DNA from: Corythucha ciliata
Lineage: Eukaryota; Arthropoda; Insecta; Hemiptera; Tingidae
Assembly: GCA_038030265.1 (NCBI GenBank)
Contig: CM075939.1
Location: 33,461,253 to 33,525,252, forward strand
Direction: 5' to 3'
DNA: 64,000 nucleotides
Shown here: piece after piece, positions 23,641-36,100 of the stretch
How positions within the stretch are numbered: position 1 is the stretch's first letter
How the letters are laid out: the number at the start of each line of letters is the position of its first letter
Notes under the pieces: generated by a model
Database searches by the model: none
What the model was told of the DNA's origin: nothing
Seen by the model: the letters and a program-made list of their open reading frames with translations, nothing else
Position numbers and translations under genes: made by a program

Positions 23641-25258
23641 TACAGGGTGTTTCAGGACGAATGCCGTATATTTTAATATGTTGTACTAAGTAATTGCGAC
23701 CAAAATCACCCTATTGACATAGGGTCGCAAATGATTTCTCTTGAAGTTACAGGCACATTTGTGTATTTTTAGCCATTCGCTGTTTTTCCTCTAAAAAGTC
23801 CTTACATCGACAAAACCTTTCTTTGTACCCCTAAACCGCCGACGTTTTTGAAAAGATCACACAATTTTACTTCAGAAAATGTCGATCAACATCATTTTAG
23901 TTGCCTCCAAAAATTTCATTAATTCGTTAAAAATGAAGAAAGCGGCGTTTTCCAAATTTCCTGTGCACGTCAGCGCCAGTTTCTGACCAAGTGATCGCAG
24001 TGAAAATTTTTCGCCAATTTCAGTAAAACATGTCCGTGGTCCATTTTTCCATGAGATATTGTTCCTAACGTGTGAAAAAACACGGAGTAAGTCATCAATT
24101 AGGCATAGGTGAACCTTCCTTAAACGCGTTTGATAACAGAGTAAATTTGTTGGCTTTTGCTAATTAATCGGTTTAGTGAGGTCCAATAAGATCCCTCCCT
24201 ATCATACCACACCACACATTCATAAAAATCGGCGCTGCATTGCTTTCGATCGCGGCGTTGAGGTTTCCTTCCTCCCACTGGCGCCAGTTCGACTGTTGTT
24301 CATACCGTCTAGGGTAAACGTGGCATCGTCCGAAAAAAAAGTAAGAGGAACGGAATACTTATTCTCGAACACCCAGTGATAAAAAATAATGCGATTAATT
24401 TCGTCTCCAACGTGTAGATTTTGCACTTCCTGAAATTGGTACAGATAGTGTGTGAGAAATATTCAATCTGGAAAAAACGCATCTCAAGAAAACGAAAAAC
24501 AATAGAGCAGCTGTTGGACATGATTGGAAATGATTAAAATACGTAGGTGTACATTTATTCAATGTACATACCAAGTTTTCCCCCAATATCTTTAAAGTTG
24601 ACAGTCAGGGGGGGGGGTAAATTTTTTGGGAGTTTTGTCCTTTGTCACTTATAGTGCATTTCATTTTGAAAATTTAAGACAGGTTATTAAACTGAATAAT
24701 CAGCAAAAACCAACTTACTTTGTAATAACGCCTTTAAGGAAGTTTCACCTATGCCTTAATTGATGACTTACTCCGTGTTTTTTCACACGTTAGGAACAAT
24801 ATCTCATATAAAAATGAACCGATTTCAATTCTTCAAAAAACAATTGAAAGCTCACGAGATGGAGATGTTTTACTGAAATTGGCGAAAAATTTTCACTATG
24901 ATCACTTGGTCAGAAACTGGCGTTGACGTACACAGGATAATTCGAAAACGCCTCTTTCTTCATTTTTAACGAATTACTGAACTTTTTGGAGGCAACTACA
25001 ATGCTGTTGATCGACATTTCCTGAAGTAAAATTGATTGATCTTTCCAAAAACGTCAGCAGTTTAAGGGTACAAAAAGAGGTTTAGTCGTTGTAACGACTT
25101 TTTAGAGGAAAAACAGCAAGTGGCTAAAAATACACAAATGTGCCTGTAACTTCAAGAGAAATCATTTGCGACCCTATGTTAATCGGGTGATTTTGGTCGC
25201 AATTACTTAGTACTACAACATATTAAAATATACGGCATTCGTCCTGAAACACCCTGTA
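23641..25258. mobile_element. TA-flanked fold-back element with ~530-bp arms
   Basis: Ends CAGGGTGTTTCAGGACG (23643) and CGTCCTGAAACACCCTG (25256) are flanked by TA on both sides, the target preference of Tc1/mariner. The arms run about 23643-24175 and 24675-25256, with point differences and small indels. The spacer holds unrelated AT-rich sequence and a diverged 'tagtgcatttcatttt' tip at 24655. No transposase catalytic motif is visible in either strand. Confidence 0.78.
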
Positions 25259-25399
25259 TAGTACATCACTATTGCTGTTCGCAGACCAACTATTAGGAGA
25301 ATTTGTTTTTAGTGATGAGAGTGTGAGGATTGTTTTCGAACTTGTGTAGAGGTAACGATCCCATAAAAGACAACAGTCGAAGAGAATTACCTTTTTTCG

Positions 25400-26229
25400 C
25401 CCCGTTGATGTCCACTCATTTGAATCAATACTCATTCGATACCGAGTAAAAGTACTCATTTGAAAAGATACCGACTCAATACCCATTCGATACTGAGAAT
25501 TTACTTGTTTGAATCAATACCGATTCGTACCGTATCGTTTCAAATGAGTACTTTTACTCGGTATCGAATGGGTATTGATTCAAACGAGTAAATACTTGGT
25601 ATCGAATGAGTATTGATTCAAATGAGTACTTTTACTCGGTATCGAATGGGTATTGATTCAAATGAGTAGATATTCGGTATCGGGTGTATTCATTCGGTAT
25701 CGTAAAAGTATCGGTTGAGTAAGAGAGTTATAAGCTCGGTGCACACTATGCATTTTTCGTAGCATTTGAAGGTCGAGAGAAAATATATGGTCCTCGGTAG
25801 TGACCGGATATTTTTTAAAACCGGTAGGCAATCCTATTTCAAATGCTGCATACCATCGAGCTTAAGTAGTCATTGTGTTTCGATTGAAATGAGTCTTTAT
25901 TTGTATAAGGGATTAGTGATTGACGACTCAAAAAATCATTAGAGATGGTAGTGCTTTTGTTGGGTGGTGGTGGTGGAGGGGTTTTCTTACAAGCTTGTTG
26001 AATCGATACCACTAAAGTATCGATACCTTTGAATCAATACCAAGTACTTTTGGTATCGGTACTTCTGTACCGATACCGAGTACATATCGATACTTTTTAT
26101 GCGATACTATAAACAAGTTATATGAGTATCGATACTTTTCTTCCGATACCAAGTACCATTCGATACTTTCCCTTTCAATACTTCAAATGAGTAAAGTATC
26201 GATACTTTATTGGTATCGATTCAACACTA
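25400..26229. repeat. Array of GGTATCGAT / ATCGATACC motifs
   Basis: Dozens of short variants of 'ggtatcgaatg(a/g)gtattgattcaaa' in both orientations fill 25420-25720 and 25990-26225, with a matching but shorter set at 19880-20075. They form the subterminal regions of the hAT-like element. The interval 25735-25985 between the two blocks looks unrelated. Confidence 0.75.
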
Positions 26230-26289
26230 GGCATGACATAAATGTCCTCGTGTGTACAGGGCTTTTTAGAGACGCATCATTTATTAGAA

Positions 26290-26777
26290 ATCGAGACCAA
26301 TAGTGCATTTTCAGAATTAAATGCACTAAAATGGAGAAAATTATGGGGTATCATATAAATGTCATAAAATTCCTTTGCATAAATGCCAGTATCCAGGACT
26401 CGCCAACGGGGAGGTGACTGCTGTTAAGTCCTCCCATTACGCCCCAATCACCCTACCATGATGAACTGGCTACTATTTTAAATGAAAACCAAAAATATGG
26501 GCACACATAATTAACAAAATCACAAATGCTGGCTAAACAATGATATTTTAAAACACAATAGATACATACCCCAAGTACAAACTTTATAAAAAATGGAGAA
26601 AATCATGGGGTATCATTTTTCGTACTGCCCAATTTTTACACCTAGCAAGTAGCTCGGGCGATTAATGGGCCAAGCTACTTCAATGGGTGTCACTAGGCCG
26701 AGTTAATACTGACTACACTTGACTACACTTGGAGTCACTGGGCGTAATGTACTGTTTAGCAGTTTGGACCTTCAGGA
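26290..26777. other. No gene; short repeats and a hairpin tip
   Basis: Contains the hairpin 'gagaccaatagtgcatttt..aaatgcacta' (26292-26328) shared with the 20091-23244 element, and two copies of 'ggagaaaatnatggggtatcat' (26334, 26594). No coding evidence. Confidence 0.5.
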
Positions 26778-29230
26778 CTAGTGAAGACTAGAAATGTATT
26801 TATAGATGAGATCAAGACGCCGATTTTTCGCCAGAAACTTATCAATAACGAGATCATTGAACTTAGAGGTAGGACTAGATTTAAGTTTTGCTACCCTGCA
26901 TTTCTCTATTGTAGATATCAAAGAAAGATCAGACAATTGTTGCTGTCCTTGTGTGGACCTAAAATACGTTTTAGTACGTTTAAGAGCTGAAAACGAACGC
27001 TCCACAGATGTAGCAGTGCTAGGGATAGTCAAAATGAGTTTCGCCCATCTAAAGACCTCGGGTAAAACCCATGGCATTTCAGCGAAGTACAAAACCAGTT
27101 CATAAATTTCTTTACTGCCAAGTTCTTCGTCTTTGTATAGGACGGTTAATTCGTTTTTAAGCCGAATAGAAGCAAATTTTTCACAGGTTGAAACCAGGGA
27201 ATTAAAAGCATCTTGCGGAAAATTATTCTGGAATATTCCAAATTTTCCCGAGTCCAGTAGTGAGACAAATCTGAGGGCTTCAAAATTCGCAAACCTTTCC
27301 GAAATTTGTACAGCAGCAACGTCTAAGATTTCATTGAAAACCCGTCTGTAAGACGTTTCTGAGTCATCTCTTCGCTTTTTATGGCATGGACTATCGACTT
27401 TATCAGTATACTCGGTTACCTTAAGTCAAATTGGGGAAAACCCTTCGTTTCGCATGTCCTTCAAAATAGCTAAGAAATCGTGAATTTTTTTTTGACAAAA
27501 TGCGATGTCAAAACGGGAAGTTTGAAGGATGACGTATAACAAATCGGAGTGCAAAAAAATCTTGGAGAATACTTTCAAGAGAAACACGGTTTCGAATTTT
27601 CTCAATGAGGAAGTAACATAAAAAATAAAAATCCCTGGAAACATTTTTTTCCCAAAGACAATGACTAAATATGACCAGGAATTGAATATTAGTGCGTAAA
27701 TGATTGATTTCGATTTATAGCGGATTAATTAAACTTGTCAATTTTTTTTGTAACCTTAAACTGCCGGTCTGTGACTCGTGACGTGATTAAGGGGTTGTGA
27801 CCCCTCCCACCCCTCCGCATCTTGGCTGTTATCATGTCTTGCCCCTTCTTGTCCTTCCAATTCTCTTAAGTCCTATTGTTTGATTTGTGGGAAGCTATTG
27901 TGGAGGTCACGCGAATGCTATTATTACGTCATCAGTCTATCCAGCCTATTTCAAATGGGTCCCACAACCCAATAGTTTTAATAATTAATAAAAAAATATA
28001 GGGCCTGATTTTATTTGAACGGATCGTGTTTTCATGAGTTTTGGTACCCCAAGCTATCACGACAGCATGATTTTGGAAAATGTGTTACTTCCTCAAAACC
28101 TACCACTTTGTTAACATCATCGGCTTTCCATTTATCGGAATCGTCAACTATATGTTCAAAAAAATCAAGAAACAATTCACGGTGTTCTTCAATCATAAAT
28201 ATTAGGCGTGAGGCGAAATTCCACCTTGTCTGAGCTAACGGGGGGAGCTTTTTCACAATGAAATCACGTAAAAGATTTTGCCTCGCCGTGGAATGGGAAA
28301 CAAAGGAAATCATTCCATTTAAAGTTTGAAAAAAAACTCGAGCCCCTTTGATACAACTACAAGTCTGTTCCAACATCAATTCAGAGAATGAGAGTAGCAA
28401 TGGACGAACAAGGCCTCCGGATAAATTTCTCTAACTTTTGATTGTAAACCGTTCAAATGGCCAGACATGACTGCTGCGCCGTCGTATGTTTGGCCAACGA
28501 GTTTCTTTTCGAGAGAGAACTCCTGAACAATCGTGCACACATGGCTGAATAGAGCAGACGCAGAACGGTCAGAACTTACATCTGTAAAACCTAAAAACGT
28601 TTGTTGAGGACAGCCATGTTGATCAACACAATCTAATCACCGTCGAAAGCTGGGACCGAGAACTAACGTCAGATGTTTCATCCAACAAAATAGAGACAAA
28701 TTCTGACTTAGCAAGATCTGATTTGATGTCATCTAGAATGACACGGGCTATTCAACTTATCTGACCGTTCTGAATGTCAGGGGATGTCCCTCTGAAAATC
28801 GTTGCCGTTTTCAAGTGGTCTTCCAACAGGCGGTCGTAATCTTTTGAGAAATTTAATAGGGAGTTATTGCATAGCCGTCTGACGCTTAACGTTTACGGTT
28901 ATGTGACGTCACCATAAGCGTAGCCGTTTGAGTCGGTGGAAAAAGAGTTATTGCAGATAGTAGTTGTGCTAAAATATGAACACATGGTAGGGCATAGGTG
29001 CACTTAGTTGCTTCAAATAAATCAATAAAAGCCTCGTCATACTGGTCTTTAAACGTTTCTGATTAACGCTTAAACTCAAAATTTGAATTTTACGCTTATC
29101 ATGACGTCACATAACCGTTAACGTTAACTGTCAGACGGTTATGCAATAACTCCCTAATAACTCGAGATAATTTCCTTTATTTCGAGAAAGGGGAGATTCA
29201 TCATGCCCACAAAACGGAAGTTCTTGTTTT
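26778..29230 (-). pseudogene. Decayed hAT-superfamily transposase (ZMYM1/DUF4371-like)
   Basis: Read on the minus strand from 29230 to 26778, the order is: an N-terminal part (KQELPFCGHDES), a region with ILLDETSDVSS typical of the DUF4371/hAT catalytic core, a middle with QTCSCIKGARVFFQ and LPPLAQTRWNFASR, then a block resembling FLLKVFSKIFLHSDLL. The last part is an open C-terminal stretch (27425-26778) ending in the hAT dimerisation domain, with ILTIPSTATSVERSFSALKR and TYFRSTQ. Frame changes and stops (for example near 28440-28650) and a 296-bp MITE at 28859-29154 break it, and AT-rich sequence (about 27660-28030) separates two coding blocks. The family is clear; it is not functional as it stands. 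It lies outside the neighbouring 19869-26229 element. Confidence 0.85.
28855..29158. mobile_element. PIF/Harbinger-like MITE, copy 2 (uninterrupted)
   Basis: Ends GGGAGTTATTGCATAGC (28859) and GCAATAACTCCC (to 29154) are flanked by TTTAATA and TAATAAC, consistent with a TAA-type duplication. It has inserted into the transposase reading frame of the neighbouring hAT relic. It is inverted relative to copy 1 and lacks the nested hAT-like MITE, so it preserves that element's empty site. Confidence 0.85.
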
Positions 29231-31347
29231 GCCGTACCCCTGACCCTACGCGCCTGCAAATTACTTGCTAATTATACCACTTAAACTTATAAAAAAGAAA
29301 CTTACTCATTCACAAAGACTAACACCGACAATTCCACCAATTACATCGCCAAACCTTTTAACCAAACCACCAAACCCTTCCAAATATGCATCGTTGACAT
29401 ACACAGGTTGTTTAACCACTCAAACCACGCACTACCTATCAGATCACACCAACAATTTTCAAGCAAACCCAACTTAAAATAACCAAAAAATATTGCACAT
29501 ATAAAATAACTCGCATGGCAGAAAATTCCTCGAAATAAGAAAACACAACTCCATGTCCATGAACTACAAAAGAGACATTGACAACCTTTCCAAAATTTAA
29601 AGCATCTCGAAAATGCTGTAGAAACACTTCATAAAAAACCGATAGATTGACCGTGGGACACGGACAGATACAGAAAATAAAATTAAAAAAAAATAAATTA
29701 AAACAAAACGTCGTGATAGAAAAATTAAAAACTGTCGATATAAAAAAAATATGTAAATTTGAATTTTACCATTAGGTACATTCGACGACGGTTCTTCCTC
29801 AGTGAACAGTGAATAACACGCGGTTAAATGATTGGAAAAACACTAAACTAAATCCAATGTCAGATCTAAAACAAACAGGCTTTTTAAATTTCAAAATTGA
29901 CGTATTTTTCTATTACGTGTCGCATTCAACAGTCAGGCGCTGATTCCGTATTCAGCTCCAAAAAAACCTACCGAATGAGACAAATTACCAGACTATGTTC
30001 ATTCGGATGATTCAAGCCCCAACTTTAGGGAATTTGACTGGCCGCCGAGGGCAATTACTCGGGCTCATATTCTTATCCAGGCTCCACAAAATCCATTAAA
30101 AGGGGGCCTAGTTTCATGACTATCTTCTTCCGGTTGAATGGGACTGTGGCCAGCTCCCAAACTAGTATATTCAATTGTGCTAACATCGCGTGAAGGTCTG
30201 CAGTTACGTACCGGTTTGTTAAGTACACAGTTGTTTTAAAATAGTTTGTTCTTTAGAAAAAGAAAAAAAAACACTTTCGCCCTGGCATAAAAGAATTTAT
30301 TATAACTAACAATATTTTTGAAAGGTCGGCGAAAAAAAAATACTGTACAAAATATTAAACACTTGTCCCCCTTCGGTATTAATGATTGATTTACATTACT
30401 TTGGATTTATACATTTTTTATTAATGGAAGGTTGTTTGGCATTTCATGATAATTATGATCACACAATTCGATTTTTGCCGCGGCAAGGAAGACAGATTCA
30501 AGCGTCACTTCTAAAAGATGTAAATGTTTACTCACTAATACAAATGAAATATGCCTGTCTGTTGTGCCAAAAAACTAAAGGTATTCCAGTTTTTGCTGAG
30601 TTTTTCCGATAAAAACTGACGTTTTTCTCCCAGGTTGTCACTTACGTTTATCATTTCAGACAGAACAGAATAATGTTTAATACACTTGGAAGGAGCAAAA
30701 TAACGTTAATTTAGAATGTATACACAGAAGAGCTTGGGCCATTCACTATAATACTATTCTTAACGTATAGATAATAATAAAAAAATATTGGTTTTTGTTT
30801 CCTTTCGAAAAGAATTTTAAAAATACGAACTAAAGACTTAGCGATCCAAATAAGCGTTGAACATTGTGACTTCTCGAAAAAAAAAAAAATCTCCCGCCCG
30901 GTATCCCGGTTGAGTTTACTGTTTCACAGCTTTTGGTAAAATCCCACCAACTAATAATTAACATTCCAAAAAGTCGGTCTTCCTTTTTTCTAAATAATAG
31001 GCCGGCTGGTGTACAACGATTAAAACATGGTTCGGTTACTGCTAAGGGCAAGGCAACATCTAGGAGGTACGGAAAATTATTATTTTTATAAAAGAAAAAA
31101 CGCTTTTTTTGCTTATTAATTAGGCTTATGGTTGTATCATTCACACAGAACAGAAACAATCGGCGAAACGGGTTGTGCTTATTCAGAACGTACAAAGCGT
31201 AGTGTTATTGAAAAGTCTTGACAAAACAAAATGGTGTCAAGAGTGTTGAGGAGGGGCGGGAGGAGGTCCTTAAAAACAACGAATTCTCAGTACCTCTCAT
31301 TCGCAATTAAAATATTGGTCCCTTCGACATTGTTTTTCTCGCGAGTT
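29231..31347. other. No gene recognised; 3' flank of the RNF19-like gene
   Basis: AT-rich sequence downstream of the minus-strand RNF19 stop codon. Open frames up to 121 codons (30830-31195 minus) are lysine/phenylalanine-rich translations of A/T runs with no motif. A 3' UTR for the ligase should lie just below 31348, but I could not place a convincing polyadenylation signal. Confidence 0.35.
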
Positions 31348-33183
31348 TCAGGGCATAGCTATTGTGACCGAGTCAGGGTGAAGAGACTCCGGTATGGGCG
31401 GTAGAGACGCAGTTGCGACGGCTACTCCACCGCTTGAGGAGGTGGTGACGTCCGTGGATAGTGAGCTTTTAGCGTCAACCACTCCGGATGACGACGACGA
31501 AGGTAATGACGTCGTTGAGACGCCCCCAGTGTTTTGAAAGAAAAGACTTCTGAGAGTTGACACAGCGCGGCTGAAATCAGTACGTTAGAGCAGCACAATT
31601 TACCAACCTAATTTATTTGTAATTTACCTATGTGGCTCGCAATCGATGTAACTGACGTGATAGTCAAATCTGACTCGATCTGATAGGCAGTCATCCATTT
31701 CATCTTTCAGTCCCTAAAGCAAAATGAAACATTACAAGAATCAAGGCGTTCAAGATTAATCTAGTTTTAAGAACTCTTCACTGCGTACTTTATTTTTCCT
31801 AGAGCACTTTTTAAGCAGACTATTAGTAACTTCTTCGAGTGAGCTGACCGAGTCAGAAGTTTCAGGCAGAGAGATATTGTCGTTGTCGATCTAGTTATTT
31901 AAAAAGAATCATAATTATTAGGAACGTATTGATTTTTTTGCAGTATAGAAAACAAAGCAGTGATTTACTGACTTTTATGCTAACAGAAGATGCGTTGCTT
32001 TTACAAGTGACATCATCATATTGAGACCTTTCCGAGCCACTCGCAACCGAAGAAGTTTCGAATTCTTGTCTGTGTTTAATTTAAACAAATAATGAAATCC
32101 AATTCAACGGAAAATCTAAAAGGGGCAAACTCACGTGGACGTTGAAGGAAATTCTTTCCTAGAAGAATGCCTTTTGTGTTTAACATCAGGGTCGATGTAA
32201 CTCACATGAGAGTCGAATCTAACTCGTTCGGAAGAACTTTCTTCGGATTCTTCTCTCTGAAATAGCCAATTGGTTTTACTTCTACGTTTTAGTAAGCCGA
32301 ATAAAATTGTAAATAAGAAAATTGTTTCACTCTACCGTACCAATTTCGGTTTTCTAGATGGTTTCCTGAACGTCCCCGAAGTCAGCTCTTCGAGAGAGCT
32401 AATGGAAATGGGTTCGGCGCTCCATTGCGACGCGTTATCGCCCGACGCTGCCGCTTCGTTGCAAGTAGAACTATCGTTGCTCGCGCCTCGAAAATTCGTC
32501 AGAGAACCGTTGTCGATCTGTAAAAATTTAGTACGAGTATTTTACAAGGGTAAAAAATTAATTAGGTATAAGTTAACTAAATGAAAATTCACCTTGTAGT
32601 TTAAAAAAGAACCGGCAAGTCCACGAGTCGAGGCCCCGCCGTCATCAGCGACGGACTTGTCGGACAGACTAGTAATAGCCGAAGCTGTTTCACTGCTTAC
32701 GCTAAATCTTTGAGAAGCGACCACGTCAGCTAAGACTTCCAATCTGTAGTGGAGAAAGGGGGGGGGGGTGAAAGTATTATAATTTGTCGTTGAACATTGG
32801 AAAAAGATCTATAATTAAAATAAAGAAAACCTTTGAGCGATAGTATTCGAAGCTATGCTTCCCGCCAGAGCGACGAAACTTCCACTCTCCCTGTCGGCTT
32901 CCCGTTCCAAATGACTGCCACTACCGAGCGACAGAGACGCCTCTCCAATACTGGGGTTGCCCCCCGGGTGACTGACTGTGTCCGGCTCGCTCGTCTTATT
33001 CCCCCCCAGGACTATAACGTCGTTCTCATCGTCGAAATCGAATCGAACTCCTGTGGCGGACGTACTCACACCGCATCCTCCACTCCGACACAGCGAGACA
33101 GGAACAACACCGTACACGTAAAACAATAGGATGGGAACGCCGATACCGACGGCTAAGCTCGCTAGGATGGGAGAAATCAACAC
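31348..33183 (-). CDS. RNF19: RNF19 exons 8-15: second membrane segment and cytoplasmic tail
   Basis: Exon 8 begins [20 protein letters not shown], the second membrane helix, then [16 protein letters not shown] and an acidic FDFDDENDV stretch and the [16 protein letters not shown] block shared with vertebrate RNF19. Exon 9 ([23 protein letters not shown]) also aligns with the vertebrate tail. Exons 10 and 13 are related to each other (start [17 protein letters not shown], then SRKP/SRKN, donors gtacgg/gtacgc). Exons 11 and 14 share [24 protein letters not shown]. The final exon (31348-31570) is serine/threonine-rich and ends at TGA. Introns are 57-150 bases. Function of the tail is unknown; regulation by phosphorylation is only an inference from its composition. 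Confidence 0.88.
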
Positions 33184-36100
33184 CTGCAAAGTAAACAATG
33201 AACAGTCAAAGGTACATTTTGTATAAAGTACAGCCATAAGCCGTGGCACAATGAGGGAATGTAATGGGGACGCAATGCTTAAAAATGACTACCAACGCTC
33301 AAACTAAACATACGTGTTCAAAAGGTACCCAAGTTGTTGTTCGCAACGGCGGAATTCGCCCATTGTCCCCCCCCCCCCGTGCCCGAAAGATTTACCCACT
33401 ACGCGTTCTGGCCCGTGCAAGGTGCTGAAAAGCGTCTGTGTATGCCTCGCAGTGTAGTTGCCCAAAACCCCAATTTTATAGGCGCAAAGATAACAAGCAG
33501 GGCACTCGAGGCCTCCGAAAATCGGAGATCAGGCGCGTGGTTTCAATTGCCGGAGGCCGGAGAGGCACCCCACTAACCCACCATCACGCCCAGAGACAGC
33601 AGAGCGTAGGGTTTATCGCGCCCACGGGGCCTGATAGGATAAACGGCCCTGGGCACGATATATCCCCGGGAGCCCCGCCTTGGAATAAAAATCATAACAA
33701 AATAATCGTTCAGGAGTTACACTCAACTTTGTTTTTACAATTTTTAGATACTTTCCTGAAATCTGAATAACTTGATTTTTGAAGAATTCAGCCCCACGAA
33801 ATTGGATTTTCAAATCATAAAAATCCGCGAAATTATAGCTATGAAGGCGCCAGATCTACAAAATAGGGCTCTTGAAAGACTCAAACATGCATAGGCGAAA
33901 TTAGCGTATTTGAGCCAAACACCCGAAATTTCCATTTGAAATAGCCAAATCCTTTAAATTGGTTTGCTAAAGTGACCGAAACCCAAGAAATGATGTTTAA
34001 AGCAGAGAAATTTGCAAAATTGTGGTTTTAAAGAGTCGAGTCCTTAAGAAGACCTCGCGAAATTGGCTTTTAAAGAAGCCAAAATCACGAAATTTGCTCC
34101 TTACAAAAAAAATCTCCAACGCACCCACGGAATTTGTTTATTGAGCGAGCCGGACCCAAAAAATTTATTTTTCGAAGAGCCAAATCCAATAAATTCGGGT
34201 TTCGACCGAATTCGTCCAGGATATCTATTCGTCTCTTTTCAGATTTCTATTCGTCTCTTTTCAGATTTCTATTCGTCTCTTTTCAGATTTCTATTCGGCT
34301 CTTTTCGGATGTTCATTCAGCTCTCGGTAGGAAACTTGAAGGTGCTTGATCTTCAGCCCCAGACTGCGACTATTTGACCTCAGGAACGTGTCTCAAGGGA
34401 AATGACTCTAACAGAGCCTCTTTTGTTCGTTGTGGTGAAGTTTGTAAGTTGAAAAGGATCTGTCCTCGACCGAACCTTCGTTTCGGAGGCTTTTTTTATT
34501 GGAGCTCTTTTGACGGCTGCAGAGCCGAGCAAACTATTAATTTCATTGGCCAGACTAGCAAAATATCCTGGCCGTTAAGTGCAAAATTCTGATCAGTTTA
34601 ATCTGCTATAAATCTAATTGTTGCATACTTGCCAATTGGTTGGCAAATAGTGAGTTTTTGGGAATTTTCAGATCTTTTTGTAGTTGGGGCTGTCTTGGGA
34701 TTGGACTTCCATGGTTTGAGTTCTTCTGTGGTTGAAAATTGCTCATTTTGGCCCTCTTGAAGAGCAGAGCCTTCTCTAGCTTTTGGATAGAGACGGCTCT
34801 GTTCAGGGGCTGCTGAAGCCCATCTATACGTTGGTGCGTTTGGCCGGAATACCGTCTTCGTTCTGCATTTGCTCAAATATAAACCCTTTGAAATAATGAC
34901 CCCAAATCTTGGAACTCGTCCCGTAACTAACCCCCATCTCTTTTTTAGCAAAAATGAGCAAAATTTAACGATAATTTTAAAAAAGAATAATTTGTATCGA
35001 AGGGTTTCACGACCCGGGGCTCCCGAAAATTGAAATGAATTTTTTATCAGAACGCCTTGATGTGACCTTCAATTTGACAACGACTGAGCGATTGACGACG
35101 AGGCTTGTCATGAGGGGGGGGGGCACTGATTGCGTCCTTTATCCCCGTCAAGGCCTTAGTTGGGGGCCCGGATTTTAGAAACCAAGAAAAGAAAGAGTTT
35201 TAATGGAAAGCTTTTACTGAGGTTGAATCTCTTTTGTGGTATGGAGCAAATGGTCGGTTTTGTCAGTTTCGGGACAGCAGGGGTGCCCCCCCCCCCAGGT
35301 GAAGGGCGCATACCCCCCCCCCCCAAATCACCCCACACATCTTAAGCGCCAAAACAACAACAAATTTGAGCAAATTGATCAAATGTATTGTCAGTTATAG
35401 GACATTACCTGTGGTACTGTGCTTTACTTGTATTGTCATCGACCTGAGATCGTTAATTAAAATGTTAACTCGTTAATTCGTTACCAAAAAATTTCAGTCA
35501 GTCTGCAGGCAATAATTACCTCACATTATGTACATTATGTTTGTTTTTCGTGTTGATGTTTCAGGAAACATCCACTTTGTCGGCAGCTTGGGAGCTTCAA
35601 GTGTAATTCCCCCCCCCCCTTCACACTACCATATTCCGGAGTAATATTTCCATCTTTTTACTTAAAAGCCCGCTGGATCCACCACAACTCGAATTCTTTC
35701 CTTTGCCCACACCTCCTTATTATTAAAGGGATGAAAATGAGCGCTAAGCGATGTCGTTCGTTGGGCTGATTCCTCGACAGCAGCCTAGCGAGGTCCGTGT
35801 GCTTCGAGGCTCTTCCCTTTGGACTTCAGTGAAGTCGATTCCGTGACCTTCGTTAGCGGGAAAATTCGGGCCCCTGAGAACAGGATAATGCAACGTGGTC
35901 AAGTGCGTCGGAATGACAGGGAGAACCCCCTTAACTGCTCGTCTGATCGAAAATCGGATCACCCGTATAATAGCGTGGGTGGTTCTTCAATGTTGGACCA
36001 TTTTTTCGATTTGAGCCGGACGTGGTTAATGAGTGTCTCTGACAATGGTTAATTGCGTCAGCGACCCAAAGCAAAAATCAGCCGTTATCGTTGGCATAAT

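Larger units (their letters stand above)
19861..26237. mobile_element. 6.4-kb hAT-like element stuffed with nested insertions
   Basis: Terminal inverted repeats TAGTGTTGAATCGATAC (19869) and GTATCGATTCAACACTA (ending 26229) are flanked by AGCATGAC (19861-19868) and GGCATGAC (26230-26237), 7 of 8 bases matching a hAT-type 8-bp target duplication. Inside both ends are long runs of short palindromic ATCGATAC / TACCGATTCG motifs (19880-20075; 25420-25720; 25990-26225), a subterminal repeat array that could bind transposase. No transposase frame lies inside, and most of the interior consists of the insertions listed separately. The boundaries rest on terminal repeats and the near-perfect duplication. 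Confidence 0.65.

Noticed and set aside
26806..27105. + strand frames at 26781-27105
   Set aside because: Antisense shadows of the hAT dimerisation domain encoded on the minus strand.
30830..31195. 121-codon minus-strand frame near the RNF19 stop
   Set aside because: Lysine/phenylalanine runs from A/T-rich DNA and no motif. It lies below the stop codon, where a 3' UTR is expected.
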